From assembly GCF_000264905.1 (NCBI RefSeq), contig NW_006763144.1:310001-374000 (forward strand): DNA of 64,000 bases, in the 5' to 3' direction. A model generated the notes under the pieces. That model saw only the letters and a program-made list of their open reading frames with translations, ran no database searches and was not told the DNA's origin. Below, piece after piece: positions 48,626-60,137 of this stretch. Position 1 is the stretch's first letter, and each line of letters opens with the position of its first letter. This DNA comes from Stereum hirsutum FP-91666 SS1. Its lineage: Eukaryota > Basidiomycota > Agaricomycetes > Russulales > Stereaceae. A program made the position numbers and the translations under genes.

Positions 48626-51600
48626 ATGGCCATAGTTTCCCAAAGTACCGCAGACTCAGCCAAGCAAATCTACGTAGTGACCGGAGGTCACGGCTTCATC
48701 GTCAGTTGCTTTATCTGCTTTACCTACACCATCTAACTCTCAATTATAGGGTTCGCACGTCGCCCGTGATTTATACGACCAAGGACAGCATGTCCGCATC
48801 ATCGACATAAATCCTCGGTCGTCCTTCGACACTGCGGAGCCCATTTGCACCGAAGCTTTTATCGGAAACCTCTGTGATCCCGCATTTTGCACACAAGCCG
48901 TGCGTGGCGCGACTGTCGTTCTACACTTTGCTGCTGTCATGGGCGGGATGGGCGCGATACACGGCGACAACGACAGCATCATATTTGAGGAGAACTCCAC
49001 AATGACACGAAATATTTTGCTCGCCTCTATCGCCACAGGCGTCGGGAAATTTTTCTACGCCTCCTCGGCATGCGTCTATCCTGAGGACCTGCAGGCGGAC
49101 CCGCTCGTAGATGTCTCGCTCAAGGAATCCGATGCTTGGAGTCAAATCCCTCCTCGCCCCCAGGGCCTCTATGGTCTCGAGAAGCTTCTCTCTGAAGCTT
49201 TGATCCAACAATACACTTCACAGATCGAAGTCCGCATCGCCCGATTTCACAATATCTACGGACGAAGAGGAGCATGGTCCAATGGCAGAGAGAAGGTTCC
49301 TGCTGCGTTCATCCGTAAAGCCCTTGCGGCAAAACTCCTCCTTCCGTCACCACCTACGATGGAGATCTGGGGAGACGGGACCCAGAGGCGCAGTTTCCTT
49401 TTCATCGATGATTGTGTTCAAGCTATCCTCTCTCTGCTCGACTCTACCTGTTCCAAGCCGATGAACATTGGATCTGAGGACTCGGTCTCCATGACCGGCC
49501 TCGCAGAGCTTGCCATACAGATCGCAGGCTTACAGGTCCAAGATGTGGACTTCCACCATATCCTTGACAGGCCTATAGGAGTGGCTTCTCGGAACTCGAA
49601 CAATGCATTTGCTCGAAGGATCATTGGATGGGAGCCTCAAACGAGGCTTCTTGATGGCATACGCGCCACAATGCAGTGGATGCGTGCCGAGATGGAGCAC
49701 GCCCTTGAAGGTCTGGACAATCCGCAGCGGACTGCTGTTCTTCAGCACTATCAGAGGAGCAAGGTTGTTCGAATGGACTCTGAATGGATCACATTCGCCA
49801 TCCTGCTTCCGATTACATCCCGCGGGTCGGAAAATCCACAGACTTGTCTGGACAACCTGTCCAATTTCGCAAAGTCTCTTTCGCGGACGACGTGGAGGGA
49901 GACGCATGAGCTTGGAGGCACAAGATTCCGTGTCAAGATCTATCTCGCTATCGATCACGACGACGAGTTCTTGGTGGGTACCATCGAGGAAGCGTACAAC
50001 AGGGCTGCTGAAGTCCTTCACGGTGAAGGACTCGCGGATATCACAACATTGCTTTTCGACTTCCCCCGTGGGCATGTGTGCAGTTTGTGGCGCGAGTGCG
50101 CTCGCAGGGCATTCGCAGATCATTGCGACTACTATGTGCTAATGGGGGACGACGTTGCCTTAGACGATGATGGATGGATGACAGCCATCGTGGCCGAATT
50201 CTCCAAGATGGCGAGCAAGGAGTCCGTCCCCGAAGGCTTTGGCTGCGTGTCCCTTACGGACACATCGTTTCCTGGGATGCCCACTTTCCCGACCGTCCAT
50301 CGTACCCACATGGAGATCTTTGATGGGACCATAGTTCCCGAGGCTTTCGTGAACCAGGACGGTGACCCATTTCTATTTCAACTTTACCGAAGGTGGGGTT
50401 GTTCCTCGATGATCTCAGCCAGGATTCGGAACACTGTGGGTGGTAGTGATACGGCGAGATACATCAAACAGCATACCAAAGGCTGGACGTTCGATACTCT
50501 CGACGATGCTACCGCGACAATCGCAGAGTGGTTGCAAACTCGTGCTCCAGATGCACAGAAGAAGCTCACACTGGACATCGTTATCCCGTGCTATCGGGTC
50601 GATATACCCGTCCTAGAGGGTATCCTCTCTCTCCAATCGTCGACCACATCCAGCGTAATGTTCATAATAATAATCGACGACCCTTCCTCCCCCTCCATCT
50701 ACGAGCTCGAGAACCGCTTCGGGAAGAACCCCTTGGTTCGCATCCGAGTGAACGCTGAGAACTTAGGCGCGTCCGCATCCCGAAATCGTGGTATGGCCGA
50801 AGCAGCGGGCGAGTGGATTTTCTTTTTGGATGATGACGTGTCTCCATCACCAGACCTCCTCATCAAGACCGAAGAGATCATCCGTTACAAGCCCAACGCC
50901 ATTGGCTTCGTTGGCAAGACCATATTTCCTCTCGCCCAATCTGTATTCACCACTGCCGTCCACCTTGCCGGCGTCACGTACTTCTGGGACATCGCCGCCC
51001 CTCACAAAGCGGTCAGCATGGGAATGGAGGACGACATCCCTTGGGGAGTCACCGCTAGTCTCATCTCTCGTCGTATTAAGGACGACGTCGTCTACGACTT
51101 GCAGTTTCCAAAGACGGGTGGGGGCGAAGATATACATTTTTGCAGACAGAAGAGGGAAGTAGCCCTTGCGCGGGGAATGGATGCCTTCCAGGCCGCACCG
51201 GATGTGATCGTTACGCATCCGTGGTGGAAGGGAGGGAAGCGGTCGTATTGGCGCTTCTATATGTGGAGCAAAGGCGATGGCGGTCTTATCAAGCTGTACC
51301 CCGAACACACGTACTTCGACGCAGCCCCGAATAGTGCCGAGCTCTTCCTCATCAGTGGACTCCTCCTTGTCCTGGGATGCCTTGCGATGAGCATCTCCGT
51401 CACGCTGTACGGTGTTCGTCTCGCCGTCATGGTTGTGTTAGCCAATATCGTCCACGATGCATATCGCCATCTGTTTAGTCCAGAAGGGATCAAACGAGCG
51501 ACCGCGATTCAGACCAACCTCACTGGATCTCGGTGGGTCATCGCTGTGTTGGAGAGTGCGTTGATACGCATGTTCAGCGAGTCAGGGAGGGCTGTTGGGA

Positions 51601-51755
51601 TGATGGAGAGGGGCGAGGTGACTTTGCTTGGGAGACGTTTTGATTGGTTCACTGAGAAACTAGGTGACGGTCCGAGGCGCGAAGAGAGGTGGAACTCCGC
51701 CATTAGATTGGTAGTTGTTGGAGTGTTCATGGTGGCTTCGATGCTGATCTTGTGA
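48626..51755 (+). CDS. Trimodular GDP-mannose 3,5-epimerase-like / GT / GT2 fusion protein
   Basis: Two exons (48626-48700, 48750-51755), 1026 residues. Residues 1-290 form an extended SDR nucleotide-sugar epimerase: NAD motif TGGHGFIG (19-26, split by the intron), MGGMG (89-93), FFYASSACVYPE with C133, KESDAW, YGLEK (Y166, K170), RFHNIYG, GREKVPAAF (K207) and WGDGTQRRSFLFIDDCV. This pattern, with the Cys/Lys acid-base pair, is that of plant GDP-mannose 3,5-epimerase. A first GT-A-like domain follows (ITFAILLPITSRGSEN; DD at 492-493), then a GT2 domain from about 636 (LDIVIPCYRVD, ENLGASASRNRG, DDD at 719-721, GGGEDIHFCR near 815). Hydrophobic helices lie at about 889-926 and 1008-1026. The start has a strong context, CCACCATGG. 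Likely membrane-bound, making and transferring an unusual GDP-sugar (inference). Confidence 0.9.
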
Positions 51756-51916
51756 GTGGCTGACCTCGATGTTCCGTGTGCTTCGACGTAGCTTTGTTAG
51801 ACGGCCGCTATATTGGATCTTGTACAATATCATAGAATAGGATATGTGAAACCGTTTCGTTTGTCTTTTGTTGCAGCGAAAGATCGGGCACTTTCTTGGG
51901 TTTGGAAATCTACGAT

Positions 51917-53900
51917 CTAAGTTGTCTCAGGGTACACCAAGGGATCGGACACTGAGAATCTAAACGGAAACCTCTCCGGGGAACCATCAAATTGGGCCAT
52001 TTCGTCCACGTTATACTCTGAGATCCGCTCGTCGAAGAGACCGCAAATTAACCGATGTTCAGGCCAATCCCTGAGAGAACCAACGACCATGGACGAGTTA
52101 ACTATCGACTTCTGAATCAAAGCAGGTTCAACTAACTCACTTCTCCTGGCAGTCCCACCCACAGTATTCCATCGTCCTGCAAGCCTTGCACCGCTTCTCG
52201 CGCAACTTTCTACATCCTCTTCTCATGCAATGGCGATCTAGTTGACACCTCGCCTCTAACGCTGCCAATATATACCAGCCACGACGAACAGTGTCGTTTT
52301 TCCCCTTCGGGTCATCGCGGGATCCCATTCTGCGCATCATCCGTCGCCACTCGTGATAATCCTGCATGTCAGGAGGATACCTGGTGTCGCCGGTGTTGTC
52401 TTCGTCTGGATATGAGATCCCGGCATTGCAGAATGAGGCGTTCAAGAGCGATCGCATTATTCGAGGTCGAGGAAAATGCTTGTGGAGGAGTGTAATGAGC
52501 GACGGGTGTATGTCGACGGCGTGGTGAAGAGAGAGAAACAATTGGACGCCTTCGAAGACTGATACCGATATATACACACAATGAAACAATCAGGTTGATC
52601 ATGAGGCACCACAACGGAGGAGTACGAAGTGAAGGAACATACGGTGCTTTTCTGCAACCCTCTCGCTGCGGTGCATGGCCGCCTCCAGAGCAGAAAATAT
52701 ATCTGCGCGGACCCACGTTGTAACGACGTCTTCTAAGTTTTCGAGACGACCCGGCTCAAGACATTGTCTGATGCACATCGACGCAAAATTGGTCATCGAC
52801 CACAATAGGGCCAAAACACCTGCGGTGGAGTCCGTCCCGAGCGATTTGTGCGATATGGGTCCTGGAGGCTTGACGCTACGCTCAGCTACCTTGCACCAAT
52901 AGAGAACCTTCGCATAGAATCGTGGTGCTCGATACATAGCGCAGATGAACTCGGTATCAGGTTCTCTCCCCCATACCATGGTACGATAGAACGTTACTGT
53001 AAACTGGACCGCATCGGGATATATTGTGGGCCATGAATCTATATGAGACGCAAACCGGGACAAAAAGTTCACCGGAGACTTTTCCTTGACTCCTTCGAGG
53101 AATCGAGTATACAGGTCATCCGGGGCCGGATGCTCAGCTCGATGATCCTCGATACGTTGTCCCAGGTCCATGTCACTGAAGTCCTCCGGCATCGGATTGA
53201 CCATCGACTGTACCAGCTTCAAAGCGAGTTCAACATCTTCCTTGGAGGTGGCTTGCATAAAGTTGCGGACGACGAGAGATATTGTCATATCTCCAGACTG
53301 ATCTATAATGCTAAATACACGGGTTAGAACGGAGTAAATACCTGTCAGAAAACAAAAAGGGTACCCATAGAACGAATCTGGATCTATCTCGAGGATAGCT
53401 ATAAGCAATTTGGAGAAATTGATTCTGTCCTTTTGTCCTTCTGATCCGGGGCGCGGAGTGTGCTTCCAGATCTAAATCGCAGTAACATTAATAAGCAGGT
53501 ACATGAAGTTGGTCAGAATACGCTTTCTTACACTCTGCACCAGCTCTGTCCAACAGGAGTACATAGTGTCGGCCAGAGACTCGTCGCTGGGGTCATTCCG
53601 ACGTTTTGTGCAAGCGCTAAGCAAAAGACTCAGACATACTGATCGAAGCTGAAAAACCATCATATAAGGTAACTTGAAGGTAAGATATAAACACAAACTA
53701 AAGGGCTCTACCTTGGCTCGTGCCCCTCTTCTTTCCTCCGGCCGACACGAGAACGGATACGATGGGTCATCACATTGCGTGAGGATGAATTTGCAGATGT
53801 TTTCTAAGACTCCGGCTCTGATTAATCGTTTCCATGCAGGATCTAGTGACAAGGCAAGGTCGTGAAGTCTCGGTATCATTACTATAGCATCCTGCAGAAT
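51917..53900 (-). CDS. MYND-type zinc-finger protein (5' end unresolved)
   Basis: Several exons on the reverse strand. From the 5' side: VMIPRLHDLALSLDPAWKRL and NICKFILTQCDDPSYPF, a long helical middle (ELALKLVQSMVNPMPEDFSD, VVTTWVRADIFSALEAAMHR), FEGVQLFLSLHHAVDIHPSL, and then the MYND finger: RGCRKLREKRCKACRTMEYC, DCQEK spliced (intron 3' end near 52070) to DWPEHRLICG, with stop at 51917-51919. The layout, an ARM-like helical body followed by a C-terminal MYND finger, is common in large mushroom-specific families whose roles are unknown; MYND fingers bind proline-rich peptides. The true start is probably one or more exons upstream, within 53.9-54.3 kb, and could not be fixed. Confidence 0.75.
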
Positions 53901-54666
53901 GGTCCCAGGTCAGAAATCATGATGGTAGGGACGAGTGATTGCATATGCGAATGAATATACTCGGGCGGCCTGTGTGGAAAATACACATGTCTCGAGATTC
54001 CCCGACAGGTATCGAGACAATTTTTCTATACATTCTCATAGGCTATGGAAGGAATCGTACTTACAGCGTGTGTGTCACCCCAATGGTTTCGTTTGTGCTC
54101 GGTATCTAGAAGAAATATGGACATCACTCTGTCCGGAGATGAATTCAATATCACCCGCCATGGCTTTTGGGAAGGCGTGATCACAGGATGTCGAGGCATT
54201 CCCAGTTTGTGTGCTTTGTGGGAGGGGAGTGATGCTGCAGGCAGGTGGTTGAAGTCGAACAAGAGGCTTTCACCGCCGGATCACCGATCCATTGGCCAAG
54301 GCGTGGCTGTCGGCTAGAGACGAGACCAGAAACTTCTTTGAGTGGCACCGGCCCTTTCCTTCTCGTTCAAGCTTCCCTGCTGTGCGGCGACAATAAATTT
54401 GATCCAGATTATATTACAAAACGAAGTACGATGGTACAGAATAACGAGTAGTATTATTGTACAAGACGGGATACACAAATCCATATATTCGAGGCGCTCT
54501 GGCATAGGTTGGATGGATCCGGCGCATAGGCAGCAAACGCACGAGTACGAGGCACAGGTAATTCTACACGCACATGGGCAGCAGGGAATGGCTCGCAAAA
54601 ATTGAACTCCAGACAAAAAAAGAAGACCAGGCAAAAGAAACGTAAAATTCTAAACAACGATGTCCT
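53901..54666. other. Possible 5' exons of the MYND gene, otherwise empty
   Basis: A reverse-strand frame starting near 54262 (MFDFNHLPAASLPSHKAHKL) may be an upstream MYND-gene exon, but no splice combination I tried joins it in frame to 53.9 kb. Confidence 0.3.
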
Positions 54667-56398
54667 TCACTCCACGGCCTCCTCCTTTTCGTCGCCGGCC
54701 GGCATCACAACCTGGTAATCCAACACATAGACTCCATCCCGGTACTCTTTCAAACAAGGCATCATCACGAAATCTCCTCCCTTCAGTACCTCTTTGTGCC
54801 TGTAGCGCCCTGCATCACGCCCTATCGGCATCTCAAAAGTCGCGCTCTCCGTGGTCGACTGCACCGTGAAAATAGCGCTACAAAGTGCCTCACGGCAGTA
54901 ACGGAGATGCCTATAAGTTCCGTCCTTCCACGATTTGGAGGTTGTTACAATGCGCCGCTCAACGTCTGCGGAAGCGAGGTCTGTGATGCGCCAGTCGTGA
55001 ATGATGGGTTTGCGAAGAGCGTCCGCACAAGCTGCCATCGTGCGAGGGCAGATGGACGCGAAGGTGCACACATCATGTACGTCGGTGAGCATACCCGTGA
55101 TTGACCATAGCATCTCTAGGGGTAGTTTTTCGAAGAGGCCACCGTCAGGAAAGAGAGGGAACGATGGTTTGGAAGAGGAAGTGAAGGGATTGCTGCCGTC
55201 CAAGGACATCATGGTTCGTTCAACGGCATTGGGGTCTGGGAGGTACGCAAGACGGGCGAGTGCTGTAATACCCTCTGTGGATGGAGACGTGGTGAAGGCG
55301 GATGGTAGGAAGGGGAATGCCCAAGTGTGTGTGAGCGAGCCGCCCGCTGTTCGATCTATGCGGACAATAGCGATGTGGCATCCGGAAAACAAAATGCCGT
55401 ATACGATGCCAACATTTGGCCTCTCCCTCATGACCTCCTCTGAGACCTTCGTGGCACTCGCATGGAGTACGGATTCGTCGTCGAGATTCGTCGAAAGATA
55501 AAGATAGATATTGTCACGGAACCAATTGCCTTCCACTTCACTCTGGACAGGAAGGCCATAGGTAGCTGGCCATAGGGCACTGAGAATGATCGTGCGCAGA
55601 CGTCGAATAACAGATCCACCGAGTTCAGATACGTCGGTGGCAAAAGGTAGTCTACGCATCTCAGCGCTGTCGTTGCTCATCTCGTGGCCAACGACGACCT
55701 CCAGAAGACGTATACGTATAGCTTCACGGCGACAAATCTCTGGTGAGATGCGAAGTAGCTCGTGAAGGTCCAAGACAGAAGCGGTGTTACTACCGGTTGT
55801 CAAGCGAAGGTACGTGTCCAAAAGATGCTGCTCGATCATGAAGACGGGTTTCTCGTACTTCAAAGTGTACTCCGCCGGGGTATCAGGCATGCACACGCGA
55901 CGGCCATAATGGTCGGAGCCTATGGACGCGAGGAAGATATCGAGTGGCGGGATATCATGGAGGTGATAGAACGGTACATCTTCAATATAAAGAAGATTCT
56001 CGTCCAAGTCGATGTTGTACACTTCATGGGTCGGGTCAGCCTTGAATTCGTGCCAGACATTGTGAGTCTCAGAACATTTAACGATGGGCCGGTTATTAGG
56101 CTAGGATAGTCGGATGTCTTAGTACTATGAAATATGGGATAATATCAAGCAGCTTACGTTAGGCCCCATAAGGCAACATCGGGTGTTGCGCGCATCGTGC
56201 AGTATACCATCCATGGAGATCCATGGTGTTCCGCTGCGTGTTGAGCCACTCGCTGTATGCTGTTTCGTCCCCGGACGCAAAAAGCACGCCATGTATACGT
56301 TCCTGCAGCTGCTGTCGCGTATCTATACTCTCGGGCGACCTCTCCCATATAAATAGAGATTTGTATCTGTACAGCACGAGGATGGGGTAGCCACCCAT
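54667..56398 (-). pseudogene. F-box-like mushroom-family protein with a frameshifting 10-bp duplication
   Basis: Start at 56398 (MGGYPILVLYRYKSLF) resembles the N-terminus of a mushroom family opening MG-x-GY-x-x-x-YR. The main exon encodes EVYNIDLDENLLYIEDVPFY and HDIPPLDIFLASIGSDHYG, typical of the same family, then an F-box-like helix pair (LFEKLPLEMLWSITGMLTDV) around residue 310 of that exon, ending at 54667. Between the two, ATCCATGGAG is duplicated in tandem at 56209-56226, shifting the frame. Without one copy the frame runs through TQRNTMDGILHDARNTRC and across the intron (near 56157/56104) into PNNRPIVKC. The rest of the frame is intact, so this is either a fresh null allele or a sequencing or assembly error. 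Function unknown; possible SCF adaptor. Confidence 0.7.
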
Positions 56399-57388
56399 GC
56401 TATGAGTACTCGAATTTGGAGAACAAAAGTCGTTTCGGTCGGGAAAGATCCCCAAAGGTAAGACGGGCAGAGGTCTAAGCAAAAAGTTACTGTAACAGAG
56501 CCAAAGCAGAGCACCGTTCAAGGAGGACAACAAAGTTGGTCTTGAGCGACGATTGAGCGACAGCGGTAAAGCATGTAACTCTGTGCGGTGCTTCCGTGCT
56601 TATATTCTGCCTAACGAGCGAAGCATGCAAACAATCCGACTGCTCAAAACCTATGAATGGACTGTCTGGTTCGATGGAATGCGCGTGGGTGATGGTGAAA
56701 GCAAGAAAAGAGCCAGAAACTTTTATTCCTGTTCCGTTAGGACAGGTCTTGAGACGAGCTTTGTCACAGCATCACGTCACGCCTCTTCGGTGGCGGTGGC
56801 GTCTTTTTGCTGGGAGCCGTCGCTCGAGATTTTTGTTACGGTCACTCGTCCTCCATCACTCTCGATTCCCGGTGTTTCCCGGTCATTCCGTCTCGTTCCG
56901 GCCTCTCTGCCTGTGTTGTGCAGTGCTCAAATACTGAAGTACTGACAAGTCTGAACAAACAAATGTGGGCTGAATACGGCCTACATTCTTCCACCCGTGT
57001 GAGGGATTTAATCTCGAGCCACGGACATGCCGTGCTCGTTCTTTCCTTGAACGCAGGTGAACGTGGTATGAGCTTTAAACAAGTTTTGTGGCGTTTTCGC
57101 CACAGCAAGGGTTGCCTGTTTTTTTTTCAGGGATGCTTGGACAAGAAAGCCGGTAAAAAGACGCATTATAATCAGTTGGCCAGCGCTGTTCGATCCGAAG
57201 GAACAGGTCTGGCCCGGAGGGCGTGGGAATGAGCAGCGGTCGGGAACCACGCACGCGCTCGGACTGCGCTCGGCCACGGTGTGACGCAGACATGCTCCCT
57301 GTGACACACCGTGATCCGGTGCACTTAATGCCGCTCTCGAGAGGTGCCGTACTCATTTCAATGGTCTTTACAATCATCATTCTCACAG
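56399..57388. other. Divergent intergenic region
   Basis: About 1 kb between the F-box-like gene and the LETM1-domain gene. Open frames at 56553-57232 overlap in several frames and carry no motif. Confidence 0.5.
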
Positions 57389-58932
57389 GCTGTATAGGTC
57401 GTTTCCTGTCGGGAAACACAATTCGACATTGCTAGCTCTTAGGCATAGAAACGTCTCAGTGACGATCGAGACGTCGAATTTGACGTCGTCATCCAGATAT
57501 GCATTCAGCACAAGCGCTCGTCTGCTCACGACTCCTCCCCCTTCCACCAAGTCGACATCTCCGACTGAGACCCCAATCCCCACGCCCCCTACATTGAAGC
57601 CTTCGAGTAAACCTAAAGTGGACTTGAGACCAGGGCCTATCAAATCTGGGACTTCCGCAAAGTCTAGTGCGTCAGCGTCGCCGCGTACAGTCACTCCTCC
57701 GTCAGCGCCGTCACCGTCATCATCGCATTCGGTCGAAGCAGGAGCTCAGAAGCTGGGAGAGAAGCTGGAGGAGAGCGTAGAAGTGAAGAAGCCGGAACCT
57801 GGAGTCATTGAGATTACGAAGGCGGATTATGAGCAGGCTATCCGACATGGCATCCTCGCACCACCACCCGCAAGTGCTGGAAGAATAGGGAAGCTGTATC
57901 ATCAAGCTAAGGAGATTTTCGTGAGTCGGTTCTCATTTTTGTACATAATTCCTCTTGCGCTCTATCCTAATACTATGCATGTCTTTTCCTATCCGTTAGA
58001 AATTCTACTGGAATGGCATCAAACTCGTGAACACGAATAGGCAACGAGCTAACGAGATCAAAGAGCGCGTCAAGTCTGGTGGTTCTCCACTCACTCGTTG
58101 GGAAACGAAATTCATTGAAACCACCGATAGGGACATGTTCAAGTGAGTTTATTGCATTTCCTCATCGCATGTCGTTCTTCACTACGCCATCAAAAGCGAC
58201 TGTCTTTGTACTCACACAGAGGACTCTTTTCATCATAGGCTTGTACCCTTCGTAGCAATCGTCGTCGTTCTCGAAGAAATTATCCCCCTTATCGTCATTT
58301 ATGCACCTGGGATGCTCCCGTCGACATGTATCCTTCATTCCCAACGAGAGAGGATCGAGACCAAACGGAGACAGAAGCAACGCGTATTCGCAGAGGCTAT
58401 GGAAGAAGAACTCACTGCTATCACAGAGAAGGAGGTCAGGAAGGATGGTGAGAAGGTTGGATTGGTGACGTTGGATCAGGTCAAGATTGAGACAATGGCC
58501 TTGTGCGGGTGAGTACTATCTCGGCGCCTATCTCCATGTTTCTTGGGCTGCTACCTAACTGTCTTTCTAGCATGCTGTCTCTGTCCACTTTCGGTCCTCC
58601 CTTTGCGCGCCGGTCTCGTCTGGAGCGACATCTAAAGAAACTCGTTCCGGACGACATACTATTGCAACAGGAAGGGCTGGGCGAACGCCTCACACGGCCT
58701 GAACTTCTCGATGCGCTCGAGGAACGTGGAATGTGCGTCGGACTTTCGTTTCTCTGATTGTACCGTCACTGACCTTGACACGAACAGTGTCGCCACTTCG
58801 TCTGAGACTCCCGCCCTGCAGAAGCAACTTCGCTGGTGGTTAGAGAATGTGGGAGGCCAGGACCTGAGTGAGGCCGATGCAGTGGCTAGGAGAATATCCT
58901 TAGTTGCTCGTAGTGGTCTTGGGAAATACTGA
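57389..58932 (+). CDS. LETM1: LETM1-domain mitochondrial inner-membrane protein
   Basis: LETM1/Mdm38 proteins sit in the mitochondrial inner membrane, bind ribosomes and support K+/H+ exchange. The first clear coding exon begins near 57389 (RLYRSFPVGKHNSTLLALRH, basic and Ser-rich as in a matrix-targeting sequence); the initiating exon upstream was not identified. Exons end or begin at 57920/57999, 58142/58239, 58508/58571 and about 58736/58788. A Pro/Ser-rich linker leads to KFYWNGIKLVNTNRQRANEI, PLTRWETKFIETTDRDMFK, the membrane span LVPFVAIVVVLEEIIPLIVI and YAPGMLPST, all LETM1 hallmarks, then LKKLVPDDILLQQEGLGERL and LQKQLRWWLENVG. No EF-hand is present; at about 400 residues it is shorter than animal LETM1 and closer to fungal forms. 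Confidence 0.85.
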
Positions 58933-60137
58933 GCCCTCATGACTTTCTATGCTTTCATGCTACCTCGCCGTGGTAGGCCGTTTGATGATATTTATATATT
59001 ACACGCGTTACTTTCACCCTCCGTTTGTGGGCGAAGTTGTTCGGTCTCTGGACCTTCACCTTCTCTGTTACATCGTTTTCGCATAGACTCATACTCACTC
59101 ACACCATCCTCATCTCACTGTCATTATCATCGCTCTGTCGACCTATATATATCTAAAACATATTATTAATTCCAACGCTTTGCACGGATGACGCTTGCTC
59201 ATTAGACTTGAATCTATGTGGTGTGGGCCCCATCCAGCCTAGAATATTTTGACAGCTGTGTACAGCGCTTGGGTCTAACAAAATGATCGCGAGTTGAGGC
59301 AAAGTCGAGGAAGGGCCCCGGGTATCACGCACTTTGCACTCTACACTAACGTCGATCTGTAGCTGTGTTGATTGAAAAGTAGAATTTCATGTGCCTGGCT
59401 GTAAATCCTTCTTGTGATTGAGGTCACTGATCGATAGTCTCTGCAACAAGGGGTATCCGCTACTGCAAGGGCATCCCGGCAGTGGCGAGTGTCACGATGG
59501 CGGCCGCTACACTACATTATTCTTTCACCTACCAGCAACACCTAGACAGAGGCCACCAAAGATACCTTGAGGGATCACCGTATTCACGGATACTAGGATA
59601 GTGCAGGTGGATGTGCGAGTAAGTTCTCGGGGTCAATTGTTGGTAAACGCCACTGAGCCACTGACGCTCGAGAACTCGCCGCAGACTCACTGGTTCCTCG
59701 TTTATTTTGTGAGCTCACATTTGATATTGTGCTGTAAAATTCTCTACATGAATCTGGTGCCCCCTGGTGGTTTGAAAAGTACAGACAATTACAAAAGAGG
59801 TTTGGATGAAAGCACTGCTTCGTGCAAGCGATCGCTGTTCAGAGCGTTCAGGACCCCGAGAACTCAACAAGGTGCCCGCCAGGTTGGCGGAGTCGGCGGT
59901 TGCGGTTGCGGACACCCCTTGCTCTGCAATCCTTTACTTACGCTCATGAGAGCCCCGTAAGGGGCCACAGGGGGTCACTACAGTCGTGCCCATTGTATCA
60001 CGAACTCGTGGTTTCGTGTTCATGCTCCGCTCGCCGATCAAGCAGATATAAGGCTCTTGCTATCCTTATTGGTGTTTTTCGACGTCTCATCAACGTCTCA
60101 TTCGCCCCCAACTGTTAGCACTGTACGCTGTTAGACC
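58933..60137. other. Intergenic region upstream of the CYP63-like P450
   Basis: About 1.2 kb without supported genes. The right end holds a TATA-like element. Confidence 0.5.
60047..60052 (+). promoter_or_regulatory. TATA-like box for the CYP63-like P450
   Basis: TATAAG lies 86-91 bp upstream of the ATG at 60138, a usual distance for fungal TATA elements; inferred. Confidence 0.4.
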
